A stretch of DNA of 17,959 nucleotides from Periconia sp. R9002 (taxonomy: Eukaryota; Ascomycota; Dothideomycetes; Pleosporales; Periconiaceae): contig JAMAHW010000201.1 in assembly GCA_023627715.1 (NCBI GenBank), positions 1 to 17,959 of the forward strand, written 5' to 3'. The position numbers and the translations under genes were made by a program. Shown one piece after another: positions 8,533 to 17,692 of this stretch; the stretch's first letter is position 1; the number at the start of each line of letters is the position of its first letter. The notes beneath the pieces are model-generated. The model made no database searches. It had not been told where the DNA came from and saw nothing but the letters and a program-made list of their open reading frames with translations.

Positions 8533-9462
8533 ATGGCACTTACCTCGCAACAGCACGTGCTGGCTTCATTAAAAAGGTGCTCTCTCTCTATTTGTTGTAT
8601 TGTTCTCATCACCCCGCTCTTACTCACCAGCGTGCAGTTTTTGGGCGTCCGGTGCCTACTCTGACCTCGATATTAAGTGTGGACGCGACACGCACAGAGT
8701 TCACAAGATCATCGTCGGTGGCCGAGCAGGCTTCTTTGCGCGTGCAGTCAAATTCCGTGGACAGGTGCAGACCTCCAGATACCGCGTGTAGAGATAGATA
8801 GTTCAACTGACATGACCAAGGAAACGCAAACTGATCAAATTGATCTCCCTAAAGATGACCCCGAAACAGTCAAACTTCTTGTTCGATATTTGTATGAGGG
8901 TGAATACGACCCAGTCCTACCTTCTACTGCGACGCATACCACGACGCTCGCAGTTGTCACAATGGGTAGACCTCAGATGACAACGTCAAAAGACCCGTCT
9001 TTTCCTCATACCTGTCAAGGTTCAGGATTTGATGGCTACACCTGCAGATATGGACAACTCTGTCCACACCATAGGTGTAGTAGTGATTGTCATTTTACGT
9101 GCAAAGAATTTACTTGTGAGACTTGGGTTATACCAAACCTTATTGGACCTTCGTCACAACTTTTGACGCACGCCAAAATGTACGAAATAGCCGACAAGTA
9201 CGAGGTCGTCGGTTTGAAGGAACTAGCGAAAGAGAAATTCAGCAGAGGCTGCAAGCGTTTTTGGGATACCCCAGATTTCCCCGTCGCAGCTTTTCACGCT
9301 TTCTCAACCACACCCGAAGCAGACAACGGCCTTAGATATTGCGTAAGCCAAGCCATTGCGACGAACATGCAGTCGATCCGGAAATACAGAATTAGGGCAT
9401 TGTTGATGAAGTTAAACGGTTTAGCATTGGGAACAAAGAGCAAAGAGCTAGGCTGGGCATGA
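8533..9462 (+). CDS. BTB/POZ domain protein with Cys/His-rich insertion (270 aa)
   Basis: Three exons: 8533-8576, 8638-8764 and 8821-9462. Introns are 8577-8637 (GTGCTC...CAG) and 8765-8820 (GTGCAG...CTGAC...AAG). Splicing joins LASLKSFWASGAYSDLDIKC, VHKIIVGGRAGFFARA and the exon 3 continuation TDQIDLPKDDPETVKLLVRY, which is the standard fungal BTB fold (protein-protein interaction, often a Cullin-3 adaptor). After LYEGEYDP a roughly 75-residue insertion carries Cys 122, 132, 138, 143, 147, 151, 156 and His 120, 140, 141, a possible zinc-binding patch. The fungal BTB helical part then resumes (LLTHAKMYEIADKYEVVGLK, FWDTPDFPVAAFHAFSTTPE) to the stop. The start is ATG 8533; it is the only upstream ATG whose splicing restores the typical LASLKSFWASG opening. 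Splice sites were inferred from family pattern. A microsatellite begins 20 bases after the stop. Confidence 0.88.
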
Positions 9463-9481
9463 AGACCTAGGTGCATTCTAT

Positions 9482-9558
<77 letters not shown>
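9482..9558. repeat. (TAC)n microsatellite
   Basis: An uninterrupted run of about 25.7 copies of TAC over 77 bases, in the presumed 3' untranslated region or immediate downstream flank of the BTB gene. Confidence 0.98.
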
Positions 9559-9810
9559 TTGGGTTAATGCTTTTCAGAATTTGGTTTAAACTTCTCACTT
9601 CCACTTCCCGTTATTGCTCCCAACTATCTATGTGAAATGTCTAAAAAGGTGGGTGGTGCAATGGGAAAGTACCTGGCATCACGTCCGGCTCCCCGCCGGA
9701 AAGTGAATCTCTCACTTCCGGTTTCTCGCCTTGGCTTCGAGCTCACGAATCATGTTAAGTGATCAGATGATCGTAGTGTCGCGTGACTTTGCGAGGTAGT
9801 GGGGACAACT
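9559..9810. other. Intergenic with small inverted repeat
   Basis: No gene. CCGGAAAGTGA (9696-9706) faces TCACTTCCGG (9712-9721), an imperfect 10-bp hairpin with a 5-base loop. The preceding CCGGCTCCCCGCCGG (9685-9699) also occurs, with one or two changes, inside both copies of the dispersed repeat. Confidence 0.5.
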
Positions 9811-10098
9811 TCACTGCAGACAGCATTGAATGTAACGACACCACCTCTTCACCTCCGTTCCCAAATCATGGATAATCTTGAGCTCAAGTTCCGCAAGCTC
9901 CACATCGTCCCCGGAAGTGAATTCAGGCTCATTCTTGGTGGCCGAACCACCAAATGCTCTTTCCACATCTTGATCCGGCATCCAATTTTACACGATTCCT
10001 CCCTCCAAATGCAACCGATACTCCGGAAGATCTACTGGTGCCTCTTTTGACAAAGGCCTCAATTCAAGCCCCACGGTTCACTCGTTAGTCGAAGCCAT
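9811..10098 (-). pseudogene. Possible decayed small gene (96 codons, two stops)
   Basis: From ATG 10098 (context CAGATGGCT) the minus strand reads MASTNE, stop (TGA 10080-10078), TVGLELRPLSKEAPVDLPEY and onward to GGIV, stop (TAA 9990-9988), NWMPDQDVERAFGG and an acidic stretch with VELAELELKIIHDLG, ending at 9811. Amino-acid composition is protein-like and both stops can arise from CGA and CAA by one C-to-T change. No family is recognised. Two stops in 96 codons is not far from chance, so this is a tentative call. It lies 83 bases downstream of the dynamin-like gene on the same strand. A plus-strand ORF over the same bases (9799-10050) has no ATG at its start and looks less convincing. Confidence 0.35.
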
Positions 10099-10180
10099 CT
10101 GAGTTTCTCATCTTCACAGGTGGCGCCTGTATGAAGAATGGGGATGAAGATGCTAGAGCAGGTTGTGTACACTCTGGGGA

Positions 10181-12671
10181 TTATCTTTTGGTTTTTCTTC
10201 TCTTCTGTAAAGTAGACGGGGTAGATGCCCATATGTCTTCTGGAGGTGGTTCTTGATCAACAACGGTTGCTTCGGGCTGAGGACACATGTTGGCTGCGGG
10301 CGGAGCCTCTCGGTTTTCCATCTCCTGTCCAGATTCTAAAGATGATTTGACAGCAAAATCACCGACACTACCTTCACTTAGTGTCTCCTCCCCAAGCATA
10401 TCCAGACTCGGCCCTTCGATGTTAGGCTGTTCACTCTCCAGGGAGCCCATATCTATTGCCAGTCAGCATGCGTTTATGGGCCTTCCTAGAGTCTACACAC
10501 GCTCAATTTGTATTGAAGAATATATTTGCATCTCCTTCAGTGCTATAAGCCCGTTCTGTAAGACCCCAAGCTTCTCATTGCACCGAGTTCTTTCCGTTGA
10601 AAAATGCTCTTCTTCTGCTGCTATCGTGGCTATCGTGGCCTCGTGCATGTCCAGTACAGCTGATGGGACGAAGAGATCAGGAAGTGGCTTGATCAAACAT
10701 GCTTCAACAGCCAGCACGCTGATATCATCGATAAACTTTTTGAGTGCGACCTATTCAATTCAGCCGATGGTTTTCGTTTCAAATAATATACCTGCACATG
10801 CGCACCTTGTAGAATGACTCCATAAAATCAGCAGCTGTAGAACTGGCATAATCGTCCATATCCGCCTTGTGTTCTGATGCAATCGTGTTGACCAGTGAAT
10901 TGATGCTGAAGCGAGGAGCAATCACCTCGCTAGCGCTGTGATCGTTGCCGAAAAAACTCATCAAAGATCTTCTAACCTCACTTTTAAAGCGCCGGTCTTT
11001 GGCATTTTGCACATTTTCAGTCAAATAGTGGTTGTACGTGATCGGGTGCCCACTTTCATGAGGGCAGAGGATCTCTTGGATTTTGTTTCGCAGATTGCAA
11101 ACCAGCCTTTCCAGCCCCGGATGGATGAGCTGCCTGAAAAGCTCTTCTGCCGTAGAGTGCGTGGTGATGTGTAATAATGTGGCGTGTATTCCAGCGTATA
11201 CGGCGTTGATTACCTTTTCTATGTACTCATTCACTATGTTTGCCCATGGTTTTCGTTGTTCGCGAAAAAGGATGCCAATAATGAGCGGATCAAACGTTCC
11301 AGGTAGCTCCTGCCCTCTATTGTGTTGTAGATGATTTCTGACTTCGATAAGGTAGTCCTTCCGACTGATTTGTCTTGTGCGCTCTACAGGGCTGTCGTCC
11401 ACGATTTCGTACGTATGGCCGCGTTTCCGCATAGCCTCAGCAAAATCTGTCATAGTATTCTGGACAACGGCTCGAAGGCGCTTTTGATATCCATCGGCAC
11501 TTCCGAAGTAGGCATCCGAGTAGAAGCCATCGACGGCGGTTTTGACAAGATTGCTGAAGGATCGGCTGATTTGCACTAGATAGCGCTGTTGCTCTGAATA
11601 CGTGGCCCGAGAAGGACCTAAAAGTTGTAATCGGTTTTGACACTCCTGGATTCCATATTGAATCTGCGACAAGACGGCAGGAAGCTGCGCTGTAATTTGA
11701 TCTTTGAGGATACCACCTAGCCGGGACTTCAGAGTGTGGGCCCCTACGCTTGCTGGGGACAGAGACTGCCAGATCCCGGTCGAGAAAAATTGCCGTTCGA
11801 CGAGGTGTCTTTCTTCTAGAGAGGAATTCCTAGCGTGGTAGTCTCGGTTGCGGAGAACGTGCCACCCCAGCCGGAACTGCACTTCCTTGTTCTGCGCTAG
11901 TTGAATGTAGAAGCGTTCGCTGTCAGATCCTTTATCCAAAGTATCCGGTTTCGTGATGAGTCCGAGCGTTCGAATGCCGTTGGGGTCAATCTCACGCGCA
12001 AATCTGGTGATGGACTGATTGTTGAAGTCACTCTTCGCAGACACTACGGCAAGAATGATGCTCCGAGGGCGTTTCATATAAGAAAGCACTAGAGACTTGA
12101 CCGTATCGCTGTCTGCATCGGACTGCGATCGGCTCCCAGCTTGAAATAAGCCGGGAAGATCCACAAGGGTAAGGTGAGGCTGTTTAGGCCCTGAGATCTC
12201 CAGTCGCAGAATGTCAGAACTGAAGACTCTGGTTGTGTCGTTAATCCCCATCGCTTGCTTGGCCGCCTCAACAACATCATCCAGCCTTAAGTCCTTGTGA
12301 TGAGCTGACATATTGAAACTAAGTAGTCGTTCTTTCTGTCTTTCCGATCGTTCCTCTTCAGGTCCTGGCACGATTCGAATATTGATGGGTGCGGGAGGGC
12401 CGCGGCGCAGAATGAGCTCCGTGGCAAACCTAGTACACAGATTCTCTTTGCTGGGGAATAATAGTCCCGAGATTGCCTCGAGTACAGAGCTCTTACCAGA
12501 CGATTGTTCGCCGCATACGATAATCTCCGGCAGGTCAATGTATCGACTTATTCCCTGTGAGCGCAGGTTGTCAACAACATCCAAGAGATTCCGGGTATCT
12601 CCGCATTGCAGGTTGTTATATATCCCTGAAGTTGAGAAATCCGTCATGTCGGCAGACTGATCCTTCGTCAT
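10181..12671 (-). CDS. Dynamin-superfamily (Mx/Drp-like) large GTPase
   Basis: Three exons on the minus strand: 12671-10806, 10750-10501, 10452-10181. Introns are 10805-10751 (GTGCGC...TAG, phase 0) and 10500-10453 (GTGTGT, GCTGAC, TAG). The product is about 795 residues. The GTPase domain shows the P-loop GEQSSGKSS (from residue 54), switch I near LCTRFATELILRR, DLPGL (171) and TKPD (240). A long middle/stalk region follows (to about 620). Exon 2 supplies the GTPase effector domain, beginning VALKKFIDDISVLAVEACLI and continuing KPLPDLF; exon 3 adds an acidic Pro/Glu/Ser-rich tail ending KRRKTKR. The start is the first ATG (MTKDQSADMTDF). Dynamin-family proteins oligomerise on membranes and drive fission or, for Mx, antiviral action; this fungal group has no assigned role. 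If intron 2 is retained, the protein ends at IQIERV (10493) without the tail. Confidence 0.93.
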
Positions 12672-13931
12672 TTGAGAAGGGTGAGCGGTTTGGTGTTTTA
12701 TCGGGACTTTTTCCAAGAGAACTTCCGGTTGGGTATGAAACAGATATTATATGCTTCGGTCGTTTTCGAAGCGCCGATAATGTTCAGTGGTTGCTCCATG
12801 GCTTTTCCCATTGCGGCGCCCGTGATCTCCAACATTCGCCGGCATACCTACATGCTAAAGCGGACAATCCATGGAAATACCTTGGTACTATTCTTTTACG
12901 TCCCGATTAGCTGACAGCGAAACACATTGCTTTCATGATAATATTTTTAGAGGGGTAAAAGTTTCGGTCCCGCTTGGTGTGGATTGTCTTTTAACTCTCA
13001 ATCGTTCCCATCCTTCGATTGTACGCATCACCATGTCGTCTTCATGATATTTTTATCTAATAGTCTCACTGAGACTTTATCTGGGGAGAAAGAAAGCTAG
13101 GTTCAGCAAGGTTTGCTTGTCCAATTGCCCCGCACACCTAACCTTGGTCATCGACGCCTTCCACGGTACCGACGACGCTAAATCTCTCGTTAGGCTCCTC
13201 TGTGATTCCATCACCCCAAAATTTATCTTTCGTGATAGCGATAACCAGATATGTAAATTCAGCTTCTGTGGCGGACAGGAGATACATTAGAGTATGTCTT
13301 TCTCTGTTAAACTTTCACTATTCATCGAACTACTATTTCAGTCGGCTCTAATACAAGGCGGCGATTAATATCTTATAAAACATATAACGATATTAAAATA
13401 GAATGGTCATTGAAAGATTGATCTACTGCACTCAGGCATCGTCTTCTCCTCTGTAACCGTAATTGTTGACGTAGGAAGTATACCCATACCATGGTCTGGA
13501 GTCTTACAGACTTGTTTAGCTCGGCATAAATTGTGAACGACTTTACGCTTGATGTCAACTTGTGAATAAACTACTACAAACAGTACATCCATAACTACTA
13601 TAATGGCAAGGTTATGGCTGGTGCGGGTCAGCCGTCTTCCTCGCTAACGGTGGCAATCTGAACTACCAAGTTATCCTGCCCGCTGTTCGACGTTGCTTAT
13701 TAAGCATATTTATGGCCACGTGACACCAAATCGCTAGATATAAGCCCAGTGTCTGTTGCCTGGTGTAGAGCTCTCTAGTCAATGTTGTTGATGAATATAA
13801 CCTCAAGGTGACGAAGTACTGCAAGACTGAGAGGCACAGAAACTAAGGATAGAGCCCCTCCAGCTGAGCCTCACGTTTCTCTGGTCTTTCTTTCTACCTT
13901 CTTTAAAATACGACGGGAGTTTTGACTCCAA
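12672..13931. other. Intergenic, promoter region of the dynamin-like gene
   Basis: About 1.26 kb with no supported gene. Plus-strand ORFs at 12557-12914 overlap the first exon in antisense and lack a convincing start. The rest is AT-rich with frequent stops. A CACGTG sits at 13718-13723, before the broken gene at 13932. No tRNA was seen. Confidence 0.45.
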
Positions 13932-14365
13932 GACTACAAGGTTGGACGTGTCTGCGCTTTACCTGGTGAGCTCGCTGCGGCAGCCGAGCTGCTGGATGAA
14001 GGGCATCAACGCCACCCAAACACTCCAAATGACAACAACCTGTATATGCTTGGCTGTATGAATGGCCACAACGTCCTTCCCACATGAAGTCGACATTTAA
14101 CTCGGTTCGGTTCCGCCTGATAGTAGGCATCGGCAGAGGAGTCCCAAGCGGCGAATTTGATGTCCGGTTTGGTGATGTATTCAGCAGTCAGCCGCATCTG
14201 GATCACGGAGGGGTAATCCAGTACGACTTTGGAAAGAAAGGACCAAATGGATTCCGGCGCACAGCCGAGGTGAATCTATTGTCCAGGCATCATCATATTG
14301 GCCCCATGGGCCATTATCCTAGTCCTCAGCCAAGATATTCGCCTCCAAGAGCTATGAACCTATAA
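13932..14365 (+). pseudogene. Broken nucleoside-phosphorylase domain of fungal NLR type
   Basis: The first frame (13932-14087) gives DYKVGRVCALPGELAAAAEL, then LLDEGHQ, NDNNLYMLGCMNGHNVLPT and a stop. A second frame from 14084 gives MKSTFNSVRFRLIVGIGRGV, then PSGEFDVRFGDVFSSQP, GGVIQYDFGK and FRRT. Both match the PNP/UDP phosphorylase-like domain found at the N-terminus of many fungal NLR-like and ankyrin proteins (the CALPxELAAA, NxYxLGxxxxHNV, VGIGGGVP and DVRLGDVVVS blocks). The roughly 20 residues expected between HNV and the MKSTF block are missing, and a frameshift lies at the junction. Upstream, TGA at 13926-13928 closes the frame, so the start is lost. Homology ends near 14260; no NACHT or ankyrin part follows. 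This is a remnant, not a working gene. Confidence 0.8.
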
Positions 14366-14402
14366 ATTCAAGACTTCTCTACGGAACTCGCTATGAACAT
14401 TA

Positions 14403-15276
14403 TCAGTGGCTAGGGATCGCAACCGTTTCAAACGTGTAGTCAATGCGTATGAGATTGCCTCGTGCATCAAATGCCCACTTTCTTCCGAACGTGTCTTTAA
14501 GGGGCTCTATATCCTGACGCACGGTCTTGCCATAATTTTTGAGATGGCTGGGATGTTGTCAGCATGTATTCTCGCGCGAAAAAGGTAGTTCACCAGCACT
14601 TACGCATAATTCAAGTATGCAAAATATCCGTGTTCAATGAATTCGGCGATGATTCTCCACATGCGGTAAACGTCATACCACCGACATCCTTTTGGCCAGA
14701 GGAAGAGGTAGACAATAGCGCCAGCAATTATGTCAGCCCCGTCGACGGGGTCTGGATTGACATACTGGTATTCTTTGACGAGTTTCTAATATGCAGGATG
14801 TCGGTGGCAATGATTACATGATAAATCGCTCAACAATCTCGTACTTGAACGTCAGTTCCAAAGTTTTCAGGTAGAAGATAAACCAGCCATCTAGCAACAA
14901 ACGTCCAATAGCCAACCTCCCTCCGCCAAACACCAATCTCGGTCCGGAGCCACATGATTTTCAGAATTGATGTACTCTATTGCGGGTAAACCGATATCAG
15001 TAGCCCGTACACAATATCCCAAACTGAATCAAGACTAATGAAACCCCCGCTAGAGTGAACAATGCAGAAACCAGTGGTTGCAACGATACACACATGAGCA
15101 AAAGCAACTGCGATTGAGGAGAAGAGGAAGACCAGGGAATAGATGGGAATCAAAAAGTAAACCACAATGCGCACCATGTCACGAAAGTTGAGGTGGCAAG
15201 GAGGTGGCATCATAACAGGTATTGGTGAAGTTCTAGTAGAGGGAGTCCCGGGGATTTCTGCGAATTCAGAAGCCAT
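14403..15276 (-). CDS. Hypothetical membrane protein, four exons (about 236 aa)
   Basis: Minus strand, ATG at 15276 (ATGGCTTCT). Proposed exons: 15276-15025, 14976-14845, 14785-14604, 14547-14403. Introns: 15024-14977 (GTTTGG...AATAG; a 36-base GTGTAC alternative ends at the same acceptor), 14844-14786 (GTACGA...TAG), 14603-14548 (GTAAGT, GCTGAC, CAG). Frame is kept across all. The N-terminus is Pro/Thr-rich, followed by two adjacent hydrophobic segments (IVVYFLIPIYSLVFLFSSIA and VAFAHVCIVATTGF). Later parts are WRREVGYWTFVARWLVYLLP, VNPDPVDGADIIAGAIVYLF, MWRIIAEFIEHGYFAYLNYA, NYGKTVRQDIEPLKDTFGRK and the end at TVAIPSH. I do not recognise a family. The clean last intron and continuous coding character support a real gene; the first intron is the weakest part. 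It converges on the broken phosphorylase gene. Confidence 0.7.
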
Positions 15277-16310
15277 CTTTGAGACTCGAATAACGATGAC
15301 GTTGATCGCCCTACGGCGGTAGCTGATCCTTCAGCTCAAAATCCGGGTGGTTACCGTTGTTACTGACGTCTTAAAAATAGTGACAAGTGGTGCCGGGCAA
15401 CTTGGGCATTTGTGAGATGGTGTTATTCACTCAAACATACTGATTGGCGGTCTAATAAATAATTTGACGACGATTTAAAGTTTGCCGACTATGTACCATT
15501 CCCAACAATCGACTAATACGAAGTACCCCGTGATTGTAGATTCGAATCATCGAAGCATGCGACAAACTATAAAATGTTGAAAATAAGTGGGGCGAATTAT
15601 GTCGTGGCAAGATTCAATGACTGGAGTAAAGAATATCACGGGCAATCACTGTGTGTTTCCATAGGACATTCAATATGCGAAAAACAATCAATTCATTTAG
15701 TGTATGGTGTTATTACGGAACACTAGTACTTAGACCCTAAAACCACCATAAGTTATCCCCCAATCCGTAGTACGTCCTTAGACTGCCACTCCTGGTGCTC
15801 TCGGGGCGCGCTAAGGAAGGCAGCTGGACGAGATAGATGCCAAAGAACTATGGGTTCCCTTAGCAGGGACTGATATAAGCCGGTGTTAAACTTACAAATG
15901 GCATAAAAGACAAACTAGAGTCTAGCTAAAAAATCTCATTAAGTGCATCCGCTGCGGATACAGGATGCGAGGCTGCATCGATAAAGCTCTCTGTTGATAT
16001 CCAAAGGCCATTGTGATGCTGAGAGACTGGCATGCTTTGCGATTCATTGTGATAAGTACGGCCTTGCGAAGGCGCTGAGCAGCCAAGATGCAGGTAAGCT
16101 TTACGAGTCAATGTGAGCAGCGCAAGGAATAGTTAGTACTTCGGATTGCCACAGCTGGCAGGGAAGATGGCTGACCCGCTCCTGCCCCAACCTTGCAGAC
16201 GCTTCGAAATGTACAGGAATTGGGTAGGTTGAGGTACATGCAGCACAACTCATTTTTACGCCATATGCTCAGCCACGAGTACTTCTACGGACGCTAACAT
16301 GTATCTTATA
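15277..16310. other. Intergenic, no confident gene
   Basis: The first part is the presumed promoter of the preceding minus-strand gene, with a TGACGT at 15364-15369. A minus-strand open stretch at 16111-15926 (61 codons, TTG start, with ESFIDAASHPVSAADALNEI) could be a terminal exon of something unrecognised, but no partner exon was found. Confidence 0.4.
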
Positions 16311-16336
16311 AGCGCCCAGCTAATCGGCTGGGCGCT
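16311..16336. repeat. Perfect 10-bp palindrome with 6-base loop
   Basis: AGCGCCCAGC (16311-16320), TAATCG, GCTGGGCGCT (16327-16336): ten perfect base pairs, GC-rich. Its centre AGCTAATCGGCT recurs with one change as AGCTAATCAGCT at 17467-17478, also in a palindrome. No poly-T follows, and this is a eukaryotic context, so it is not called a terminator. Confidence 0.85.
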
Positions 16337-16586
16337 CAGAGCAACTAAAGTGCAAGAAATGGAAACCGATTTCGATCACCACTGAATCCAGAAAAGAAAG
16401 TGGATGCTCAACTATGACAGCGTTAGTATCAGATGGGCTGAGTGTGGTCTGATCAGGACAAGGCAGTTCCATATTCGCGCTAACAAAGAAATTATGCAGA
16501 ACATCGCTTCCGTGTAGCCGTCACTCCGTGAGACGTTGTACACTGTCGGCCCACCATGCTTTGACGGAACCCTTTGCCGCTCTTCG

Positions 16587-16879
16587 ATCGAGTGACTCGT
16601 TATACCCTACCCGATGAAATTGCCGTGCTATGGAGTGGCTGTTAGAGTATAGAGAGCCACCCGCCCAGTATATGTTGAGGAAATTGATAAGGATATGGTG
16701 CGCCACTCGTCACTGTGGCATAGCATAGTGAGTCACTCAACTAGAACAAGGAAGGTCGTTTGGTTGAAGCATAGCGATCCAATTGACTGAAGCACGGTAA
16801 GCCATTCGGCCGTAGCATGGTGAGCCATCCGGTTGTAATGCGACGATTTCATCGGTTAGGGTATGACGAGTCACTCGAT
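16587..16879. repeat. 34-bp inverted repeat within the minisatellite
   Basis: Arm 16587-16620 is the reverse complement of 16846-16879 at 32 of 34 positions, with a spacer of 225 bases. Its arms are much more alike than the neighbouring minisatellite units are to each other. Confidence 0.9.
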
Positions 16880-17464
16880 GAATAGGGAACGGAGATCCGC
16901 GGAGACGATACCGCTAGCAGCTGTACTCGAGCGAAGTATGACCTGGCTGTAGTAGCAACACCTAATTCGTCGGTGAACCATCGTACCATCACCTGGTGGC
17001 TCGCCTTGCTACAGCCAGTGACTAACCTTGCTACAGCCGAGTGGCTCACCATTCCTCTGCTAAATCACTTGTTGTCCCTCGCCTGAGATGGACCGCACCA
17101 TCACCTCAAAGCGCTTTTTTCATTGTGCATGATGAGCAGCCTAGCAACTCTACAGTAACGGTAAGCGCATCGAGTGTGCAATTTCTGAAGTGAAATCCAC
17201 AAACGATACCCATGCACTAGATGAGTGGAGCTTCCATCGTGAGGCTCTTCTCGCTTACACGCTTCGGGGAAGTAAATACCGAGGAGGGCCAACTCGCCCC
17301 AGTCCACGCCGAGTCAGCGGGTAAAAGCGACCTGCCACCATAGCAAAGCTGCTAAGCTGCTGACGACGCGCAAGGAAAGGAGCTTTTTGAAGTGAAGACG
17401 TAGTTTACCTACCATAGCGAGCCACTCGGCTACATGCATCGACTAGAGTATGACCAGGACATAG

Positions 17465-17480
17465 CGAGCTAATCAGCTCG
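17465..17480. repeat. Perfect 6-bp palindrome with AATC loop
   Basis: CGAGCT (17465-17470), AATC, AGCTCG (17475-17480). It shares its core with the hairpin at 16311-16336 and marks the right end of the minisatellite region. Confidence 0.7.
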
Positions 17481-17490
17481 AGTAAGATGA

Positions 17491-17520
17491 CAATATCGGC
17501 TTGTTGAAACACCGATATTG
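17491..17520. repeat. Perfect 9-bp inverted repeat
   Basis: CAATATCGG (17491-17499) faces CCGATATTG (17512-17520) with a 12-base loop. Confidence 0.85.
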
Positions 17521-17692
17521 AAACGTGACGCTCATCACCTTTCTACACAGAGTGTTGCTGGCGTCAGCACCACCGGACGAACCTTTCTAATGCTGTGGAT
17601 CCCCACACTAGTGGAAGATCATGTTTCGAGAAGCCACATTCATAGGCTGGCCATCCGATGTGCGCGAAACCGTGATACTTACAAGGTGTGCA

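Larger units (their letters stand above)
16541..17480. repeat. 23-bp-period degenerate minisatellite in both orientations
   Basis: From 16722 to 16882 seven units follow one another at exactly 23 bp (starts 16722, 16745, 16768, 16791, 16814, 16837, 16860), with consensus close to AGCATGGTGAGCCACTCGG plus four variable bases. The same motif appears reversed at 16541-16645, and at 16995-17060 as units with a 22-bp period (both CCTTGCTACAGCC copies are exact). It appears forward again at 17411-17435 (CATAGCGAGCCACTCGGCT). Units are diverged, so this is an old array. No coding is supported across it. Confidence 0.85.

Noticed and set aside
12672..12716. Extending the GTPase upstream to the TTG at 12716
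   Set aside because: Non-ATG start; the ATG at 12671 gives the usual short leader before the GTPase domain.
12557..12914. Plus-strand ORFs over the start of the dynamin-like gene
   Set aside because: They overlap its first exon in antisense, begin without a convincing ATG, and show no family pattern.
16722..16882. CRISPR array
   Set aside because: Units abut without unique spacers, are diverged, and the context is eukaryotic; it is a minisatellite.
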